Positions 56,501 through 64,000 of a stretch of 64,000 nucleotides of DNA are shown here, piece after piece. The stretch covers positions 93,375,833 to 93,439,832 of the forward strand of contig OX352761.1 in assembly GCA_947095585.1 (NCBI GenBank), given 5' to 3'. Under the pieces are notes generated by a model that searched no databases, was not told where the DNA came from, and saw only the letters and a program-made list of their open reading frames with translations. Both the position numbers and the translations under genes were made by a program. Position 1 is the first letter of the stretch; every line of letters begins with the position of its first letter. The stretch comes from Nephrocerus scutellatus. Taxonomy: Eukaryota; Arthropoda; Insecta; Diptera; Pipunculidae.

Positions 56501-58227
56501 AGCGCTGCCGAACAAGGCAAGTCCACTTCTTATTTAGCCCCGACCCAAGATAATACAAATCGGATTGGGTACCGAAACCGTTCACTTGATTTTGCGGAGT
56601 TTCCAGTGACGTGACGTGGACGCATAAGATAGGAGTTGTGATGCGAGGGGCTAAGGACATGACTGTCTATAATCGCGTCATCATCACCGTTTGTCACCAA
56701 ACAGAACTAATATTTAATAATCGTTAAAACTTCAATGGCAAACTACGAGAACAAACTATTCTGTATTATATATTTAAAAAAAAAGTTTATTTTTCTTAAA
56801 TGAATATAGCTTTTAAAGGTAGTAAGGTAAAGCGATTCTTTAACATCATTATCGTTCTAGTTTTTCAGTTAAGCTTAGATGTTAAGAAACAAATGGCTTT
56901 TTAATTTTCTACAAAAGGTATTTCAACATGAAACATGTTTTTTTCGAAAATTCGAAAAATTAAATTATTGTGCCGAAATTTGCATAGGAGCTGAATTTGT
57001 TAAGAAATATTTTACTTCCCACCTGTAGACTTTCTTTGACAAAACCGCAGGTTGTATAATAATTTAAGTAAGATAGATGGTCAACCATGTTAATCACACG
57101 TCAACTATTCAAATGTTTGAAATCATTCAGTTTCTCCGTTAGCCCTGATTTATTTCTCCCAACATACGGCGTGCATAGAGTTGGTTCTTATCCGTAATCT
57201 GTCTAGCTGTCACGCGTGAATGAGTGACTGAACAACGACATTATCTTCCATCATGTGATATGTAAGATTGTAACTTTTTGCTCTATCAGTGTGAATCATC
57301 GAGACACGTCGAGACCTTCCGCATTGCCACCTATGTCACAGATAACCCCATCCACATCCACAATGGAATATCCCTTACTTACAAACAGTGAAAAAATGAA
57401 ACTCTGAAGCATACTCAGTTGGACTGATTGCGAAACTACACAAGAAGTTCATCGTGTTGATTTATCACATTCGTCGGAAATTTATGGGCGGTTGAGACCA
57501 ATTTGTTCGCAGGAGGCAAAAACTTACTGAACCGTTGTTCAGAAACATACTCTGGAGTCTGGACTACCTACAACGTCGTGCTCTGCTTACAGCAAAAAGT
57601 TGCAAACACTACTGCTCACCGTTTTTCTCCCTTTTTTTGCGGAAGCACACGAGCATAATGTGTGGTGTGTGTGGTACATGTATGTACACAACAGAGAGGT
57701 GCAATAAGGACTCAGATGTTTAAGCACCGTAAAGAATTGTTAGGAGTGTTGTAGAATAGAAAGTAATATAAAGAATTGGCTACCAAGTACCAACATATGT
57801 ACACATATGAATGGTCCCGCAAAAATCGCGTTCTGATGATGATAATAACTCATTTTTCATTCAATTTATTTTCTGCAGTGGTAATTTCTTTGCTTTTGGT
57901 TCTATAAAGTAGGCGTTGCTATTACTCTTCTATTATTATTTGTGCACAACTAAACCATAGATACGCTGAGATGACATACTCATTCCAGGAGAGTATGAAT
58001 GAAAGCTTTGTATCGACGTTCGAAGCTTTTTTAACAATGATATCAAAGATATCTTTTAATTCAAAGGATGATATCTTAGAAAAATAGATTAGGATTAAAA
58101 TTTTAAGACTTCCAGTCAAATTTCCAGTGCCAGTAACAATTTTTTATATAACAACCCGGTATACGAAATCTAAAAGCTGCGTTCCGTTTATTGTAGTGAA
58201 ATTTTTTTTCTTGCGGTAAAGTGAGTC
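56501..58227. other. No gene recognised
   Basis: AT-rich. The longest plus open frame (57535-57723, cysteine-rich at its end) has no family pattern. tttaaaaaaaaaagttt at 56770 and scattered short repeats only. Confidence 0.35.
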
Positions 58228-58489
58228 ATTCAACCTAGAGGGTATCATTTCCCGGCTCTTTTTTGTTCCCGGGAATCGGGAATTTAAAATTAAAAATTCA
58301 AAATATTACGTAAAGGTGGGTTTTAAGACAACATTTAATTTATTTCAGCATGTAAAATATATACATAAGTACACAAATATTAACATATAATATATTAAAA
58401 AAATAGCACAAAATTATTTCATATTGTTATAATAATAAATAATTGCAACAATTAATTCTTTGGTTAAATTTCTTGTTTATTCAAGAAAT

Positions 58490-61400
58490 AAGTTTTTTAA
58501 AAAAGAAAGGCAATTAAGCGAGTTATCACTCAAAGACGATCTTTTTTTGGTACAAAAGTTTGACACAGCTGATAATGTCCTTTCGCTTTCAATTGAAGTA
58601 GGCTGTATTGTTATTATTGCATCTAACAGCTTATGTAGGTTTTTAGTAATGTTTCCAGTACTCTAATATATCTGGAACTCTTTTTTAAGATTTGTTGTCT
58701 CATTCACTGTTGAACTCCTTTCCATTTTTTTATTTTTAAGTGCTGCATTTATAGCACTAGTCAATCTTTCAGTTATATTCAATGTTTGATTTTCTTCCCA
58801 GGACAAATATTTTCTTTGGTCTGCGTTTTAAGTTTCAACGCAGTCTACCTCTTTACGAAATAATCTACTGGTAGTCAGTTGAGCAGAACGAATTATTGCA
58901 GATTTGGATGACGTAGCCAAGTCAGCAGTAGCAGTAGATTGTTAATCAAGTGTTTGAAGGTATTTTGCTAATGACACAAGATCATGGTTTCTTGGTTCTT
59001 TAATACGAATTGACAGAAGTTCCAACAGTTCTCTGTAAATATCATCATTATTTTCGCGCAAAGAATCAAATAAAAATTTTAAAATCGCTTCAGCTGTAAC
59101 CAAATTTGCATCGCGTCTTCCTAACGCTTCAACAGGTAGTTTAATCGGCTTCAGTGCGCTTAAAATATTTGATAAAATTTGGAAATTATTGTCATCGAGT
59201 AATGTTAGGGAGCTCAAATCATCTAATGCCTTTTTAATTGAGTCAGGAATTTTTAAAAATCTTTCAATCATTACCTCAATGCTATTCCACCTAGTCTTGC
59301 AATCTAGTAGCAAACTTAGTTCAACTCAGTGCTTTTCTTTCACATGTTCTTGTAAAATGGAGTTTCTCTTTCGTGAAAGTTTAAAGAACTTTACAATTTT
59401 TATTACCATTGACAACGCACCATTAATATTATCACCGTCGCTTCGGTCATCGCTGCCTTCAGACTCAGAAAAATTATCGGGAGCCGAGATATGCTCATTT
59501 CCAATTATTTCTATTTCATCAGGACTGTGATTGATATCTTCATCTTTCTTATAAATTACATCAATAACAGTTAAATGAATGACGTGATTATAGCATAGTT
59601 GGTGGATGTATCAAGATAATCTTCCAAATTTGACGACAGCACCATCGGAAGTTGATGCTACTACATCGGATAAATGTGTGCCAAAATCCGATAGCTTTGT
59701 CTTAACAAGTTCTACTGTTTTATCAGCAGAGCAACTTTCTTCAACTTTAACCAGTCCTAAGTTTATGTATTCTTTATTAAAACTAATATTTATGATGAGG
59801 TAGCGCCGGAACGCATGAACTGGTGTCTTTATGTGATTTAATTTTTGCTTTTACTTCACATTTCGCAACATCGTAAAAAAAATGAATTAATTGCATCACA
59901 TTATTTTTACCTCTTGGTAAATTATTTGGCGATCTTTAAGCGCTTGCCGTATAAATTCGCTTTTAGATATTCCATGAATTGAGAATCCATCAACGACTGC
60001 AAGTCTTGCCACAATTTCTGCCATAGATTGTTTTTTCGTATATGATATTACAGGTTGAATATTAGTCACTTTGGTTAAAGATTTTCCTATTTTCCTCATC
60101 TGCTGCATTTCTTTTCAACAAGTTTATTTTATGAACATGTTGCAAATGTCGGATTAGGCCGCTGGTTGATGATCAATTACTTACTTACTTATGTCCTATA
60201 TCCCCTTGTGGGTCCTAGTGCCTCTACTACGCCTACGCGCCATCGCGTGCGGTTCCTGGCAATGAGCTTCAGCTCTCTCTAACTCTTCCCCAATTGCCGT
60301 GCCTCCTCCTCAACTGTTCTGCGCCATGTATTTCTCGGAAGACCCGTTCTTCTACCATCCTGAAATAACGGATTCTATTGCATTGCGTAGTTTGCTTTGG
60401 AACTGTCGCCTTTTCGGAGTGTATGACCAATCTACTGCCACTTCCGTCGTTGGATGGTTGTGCCTATTGGTTCCTGACCCGTTCTCTGGTAAAGATGTTC
60501 GTTAGAGATACGATTAGGCCAGAAAACCCTTAAGATGTTCCGTAGGCACCTATTTACGAACGTTTGTAATCTTTTTGTGATAGTAGCGGTCACCTTCCAA
60601 GTGCTGCACCCATACAACAGCACAGATTCAACATTTGAACGGAACAGTCGCAGCTTGGTGTTTAAGCTGATCGCATTGCTTCGCCATATCATAAACATCA
60701 TTCCAAACACTGATTTTGCTTTGCCGATTCGGTTGACAATGTCATGTTCGGTTCCACCTTCGGTCGAGACAATACTTCTAAGATATTGGAAACTCTCTAC
60801 TCTCTCTACCGGCTGTCCAGCAATGTTAACTTGGGTTACTGAGTTAGTACAGAGGTTGATGATTTTGGTTTTGGCAGTATTAATCTTCAATCCCACAACA
60901 TTTGCCTCCCTTTCCACATTTGTTGTCATTTGGTGCAGCTCCAAAATACTGTGTGAGAGTAAACAAACGTCGTCAGCGTAGTCCAGATGTTTGAGTTGAG
61001 ATGTAAGAGTCCAAGGAATACCTCCAATTCCAGTAGATAAGGTTGCGCGAAGTACATCGCTAATCACCAACCAAACAAGTATCGGCGATAGAATGCAACC
61101 TTGTCGTACCCCACTTAGGATCTCGAATTCCTCTGACAGCTTTACTCTATGCAGCACATGACATTTAGAGCCATCATAGATTGCTTTAATAATAGCTATT
61201 TGTTTATCGGGTATACCTCTCCTGCGCTAGGCGAGCCAGATAAACTGTCTGTTGAAACTTTCAAACGCCTTCTCAAAATCGATGAACAGCAGATGCAGTG
61301 GTGACCGGAATTCAACGCACTGTTCGATTCATGATCACTTGCAACTTAATAATTTATTAACACATTAACAAGGGTATATTGAATTTGAATTTAACTATCT
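58490..61400 (-). pseudogene. hAT transposase with BED finger, split by a retrotransposon
   Basis: Minus-strand parts: the BED zinc-finger end TSGLIRHLQHVHKINLLK (about 60165-60115), immediately downstream of the inserted element, with SCK, stop, SS on the other side of it. 60108-59896 is NIQPVISYTKKQSMAEIVAR and FSIHGISKSEF, the usual hAT region before the catalytic domain. 59313-58942 is LLDCKTRWNSIEVMIERFL and LKPIKLPVEALG. About 58680-58490 is the C-terminal dimerisation motif TSIESERTLSAVSNFCTKKR, then SSLSDNSLNCLSFLKN. Several stops and frame changes accompany the insertion. hAT transposases cut and paste DNA; this one is dead. Confidence 0.8.
60179..61330 (-). mobile_element. RTE-like non-LTR retrotransposon nested in the hAT element
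   Basis: 5'-truncated RT on the minus strand. About 61300-61160 reads LHLLFIDFEKAFESFNRQF (first catalytic D). 61157-60432 is open for 241 codons: GVRQGCILSPILVWLVISDV, LKHLDYADDVCLLS (catalytic DD), GLKINTAKTKI, SVLLYGCSTWKV, RTGQEPIGTTIQRRKWQ. The 3' end is a (TAAG)n tail at 60179-60192. Flanks atgatcaatt (60169-60178) and atgatcactt (61331-61340) are a target duplication of about 10 bp with one mismatch. It is related to, but distinct from, the copy at 54050-56500. Confidence 0.85.
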
Positions 61401-62187
61401 TATATTATAATATACTTCTACTTACGTTACGTGCTTGAACCAGCAAATAATATTTAAGGAGAATTAAAAATTGATAATAAACAAAACTTATAAGTTATAA
61501 CGAAGGTCTGAAAATTACAAATAATAATGCACCACGTCCTCTATTATCCTTTGCCTTTTGTTTGCGTTGTTCTTGATTTGAATCGCACAGTAGTCATGAC
61601 AAAAAACTGCTATTAAATCCCAACATAATTGCACCGAAATTTCTTTACAGCTTTTTAAGGAAATTCCAGTTAAAGATCGTGCAGCTGGAATATTTTTGCA
61701 TCATTTGTAGATACCAATTCATAGAATAACATGTACATCCTATACACTAGACTTTGTTTGAAAAACTGGGCTAATTAAATGTGCGATGTGTATGTTTTAA
61801 TGTGCTGTCCTTGTCAATGTGTAATAAATTTATAAAAGTCCTATCCTATTAGCTAGCTAATTTTCTTGTCCTTTGTTATGATTCCAATTAAGAATATATA
61901 TTACATTTATATTCTAGTCATCAGACTTTGTTTGAAAATGTAGGCTATTTACATGAGCATTTCTTGGTATGTTTTCATGTACTATCCTTGTTAGTATGCA
62001 ATTAATTTATAAAAAGCTCATGTATTTTTTGAACAGGCATATACAGATGAAATAAAAAATATTAGTGGCATTATTTGAAAAATTATAGCTCCAAAATGTA
62101 GGCAAAAAATTCCGAAAATCCCGGGAATTTCAATTTTATTTCCCGGGAAACGGGAACTATAAAATGGAAAAACCCTCTAATTCAACC

Positions 62188-62479
62188 GTAACAAAACGTG
62201 CAACGCTGGTCCCCTATCCAATCATTAATCGCACCGATGCTGCTTAATTTCAGTGATCAGAAGAAAAGCGATATACTTATTGTGGTAAGTCGTTGACGAA
62301 ATTCTAATAGACAATTCTTGCGGTAAATTTTAATAAAGAAATCTATTGAGAAATTCCAATCAAAAAATTATTCCATATCCATATATAAGGTAAACTCGCG
62401 AAAATTCTTGAAAGCATATGGATGTCTATTTTCTAAAATAAGCTATTAGAAAAAAATTATCTCGCAATAAAATGCAAAC
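62188..62479. other. No gene recognised
   Basis: Sequence between the hAT target duplication and the next RT debris; AT-rich. Confidence 0.3.
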
Positions 62480-63265
62480 GGAATCCTCAAAATTTAAGAC
62501 TAAGACTAGTCTACGAAAAGCTACGCAAGAGAACCTAAAAACAAGTTGCAGAAGCTCGGGATCGGGATTTCGCCAATCAATTGCTTCGTTACAGACAAAA
62601 CATCAAGGTAGAATGGAAAGTATTGAACACTTTATTAGGTAAAGGAATCTCTTCTCTTATCTTTTAAAAATTCAATGATTACTTTGGAGATATTTCCCTT
62701 AAACTAAACTCAATTATCTCTCAGCATGACGACTGCAATTGCAACTCTCGCCCCTTCTTCTTGGAGAAAGATCTCAGGCGAATAGTTTGGGCTTTGATAT
62801 TATTACCCTTGTTTTCATTTACAAGCAGATAATAAGCTTACAAAGAAGAAAATCCTGCTTCAGTGACTGTATTTCTAATAACCTCTCAAAAGCTATAGCA
62901 TATGGTATGTTTTAGATATGTTGTGCTACCTTTTAACTTAAGCATTGCTAACGCAAAATTTCCAAAGTCTATAAAATATGTGGAAGTTACTTCAGTATAC
63001 AAAAAAAATCATGTAAATTCTCTAATAAACAAAAAAATTCTGAATTATAAAAACACATGCGAAGCTCTGCAACCCAACAACAAAACAACCCCAATCGTAA
63101 AGCAAGAAGCACTGCCCACAGCGCACAGCGCACAATGCACACAGCACACAGTCAATTTAGTATGAAATGATCTGTACCGGAAAAAAAATTGTATGGGACC
63201 CCCCCGACCCCGCGGCCCAATGTATGTATGACTGGTTTGTGTCATATTTAAGGAATAGACAATAA
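62480..63265 (+). pseudogene. Jockey/CR1-like non-LTR remnant interrupted by a family P fragment
   Basis: The plus strand reads KVEWKVLNTLLGKGISS (about 62590-62655, linker pattern K-x-x-W-x-x-x-N-x-x-x-G), then FPKSIKYVEVTSVYKKNHVN (62960-63020, the RT entry pattern F-P-x-x-x-K-x-x-x-V-x-P-V-x-K-K), and after the insertion MYDWFVSYLRNRQ (63222-63260, the W-x-x-S-Y-L-x-N-R-x-Q pattern). The conserved polymerase centre is missing. The insertion at about 63050-63221 is the family P variant also seen at 15985-16305. Confidence 0.55.
63050..63225 (+). repeat. Family P variant, short copy
   Basis: acacatgcgaagctctgcaaccc...caaaacaaccccaatcgtaaa, an alternating agcacacagc/gcgcacag tract, then ttgtatgggacccccccgacc and gcggccc. 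It is the reverse complement of the distal part of 16130-16305. Confidence 0.65.
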
Positions 63266-63269
63266 CAAC

Positions 63270-64000
63270 TTTAAAAAAACAACCCATAAAAATTAAAATT
63301 TTTCATCTAAATTCTCTAATCGCAGAAATTGATATGGGAGCCCCTCGATCCTGGGCCATTTTTTTTATTGTAGGAGAAAATCATCGAAACAGACATTTTA
63401 CATCAGATGTTAAAATTGAAAATGCTCAGATCATTTTATTCCGAGCACTAAGAGCACGCTCATACTCTGAGCAAATAAGAAACACGAGCAGTTATCTTGA
63501 GAACTCTTTGACTGCTCTGAACTAATTTATGAAAACGCATAATGACAGAATATTGTGAAAACTTGTTGTTCTATCTGTAAGTTGATATCGACAACAAAAA
63601 AAACGACATCAATAAAAATACAAATCAGTAAATAAAAAATGTAAGTTGAATTAAGCATAAAACATTTATGTCTCGTTTCATTTGCTGGGTTCATTTGTGC
63701 GTGAGCTAAGATTTCTCTCTCTCTCTCCACCACCAAAACCATGCAGCGCAGCCGACTGCGCAGCACACACCGCACACAGTCCATAAAGGGCGACGAATAT
63801 CTGATGCCAGTATAAATATTTAAAAAATGTATAAGGGCCTTGCGGCCGAACCCGGGACCCGATCACTACAAAATTTTCGATAAAGTATTGTTTATTGGGT
63901 ATACACATGTGTGTAAAATTTGAATAAAATCGGGTAAATTTTTTAAAATTTTTGTTTGGGAGCCCCCCGACCCCGCAGCCCGAGGGGCCTCAAAATTTAA
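63270..64000 (+). repeat. Family P copy running out of the window
   Basis: Starts aacaacccataaaaattaaaa at about 63279 and follows the copy at 52950-53690 closely (TC tract at 63712-63728, gcgcagccgactgcgcagc, one tandem unit with acacatgtgtg). It is cut by the window end. Confidence 0.85.

Larger units (their letters stand above)
58236..62179 (-). mobile_element. hAT transposon with 8-bp target duplication, interrupted
   Basis: The ends pair tagagggt (58236-58243) with accctcta (62172-62179), and further in there are cccggg-containing inverted stretches. Perfect 8-bp flanks ATTCAACC at 58228-58235 and 62180-62187 are the expected hAT target-site duplication. The transposase is read on the minus strand. 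An RTE-like element occupies 60179-61330, inserted later. Without it the element would be about 2.8 kb, a usual size for autonomous hATs. Confidence 0.9.

Overview
This is eukaryotic, AT-rich, intron-containing DNA from an insect, most likely a higher (brachyceran) fly. The supporting signs are spliced exons with GT/AG borders, a GLIS/lame-duck-type zinc-finger locus, and a load of Ty1/copia, Ty3/gypsy, Jockey/R1-like and RTE-like elements, mariner/Tc1, hAT, Helitrons and a tRNA-derived SINE. A DD41D mariner resembling the rosa family, which was described from a tephritid fruit fly, points weakly to Tephritidae. No prokaryotic organisation is present. The window is mostly mobile-element debris around two host loci. 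|| 1-3428: repeat fragments and broken transposons. 3429-8026: the last six exons of a short-chain dehydrogenase/reductase (SDR16C / 17-beta-HSD 11/13-like) gene, plus strand. They are open and phase-consistent, and a 3.5-kb intron carries a SINE and a dead Jockey-like element. The first exon(s) lie upstream or were not recognised. 8260-17071: satellites, mariner remnants and dispersed repeats. 17072-18023: a TA-flanked, internally deleted DD41D mariner. 20600-23740: a minus-strand copia remnant and a Tc1-like remnant. 23990-26690: a split dispersed repeat and copies of an abundant minisatellite-bearing repeat, called family P here after its palindromic core ACACATGTGT. 27514-28938: a nonautonomous Helitron with a roughly 100-bp internal minisatellite. 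|| 30850-42040: a GLIS-family zinc-finger gene (lame duck-like) spread over 11 kb. It has several frameshifts and stops, a lost splice acceptor and a lost zinc ligand. Its introns hold a second Helitron, a non-LTR retrotransposon, gypsy LTR fragments and a SINE, and a recent 1366-bp tandem duplication copies one zinc-finger exon. || 42230-44050: an inverted pair of family-P copies. 44740-46680: a non-LTR element. 47991-52119: a two-LTR gypsy element lacking the integrase core. 54050-56500: an RTE-like element. 58236-62179: a hAT element with an 8-bp target duplication, itself interrupted in its BED finger by another RTE-like element. 62480-64000: non-LTR debris and family P. || The two host genes show no functional link. 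All family assignments rest on reading translated motifs by eye; no database search was run.
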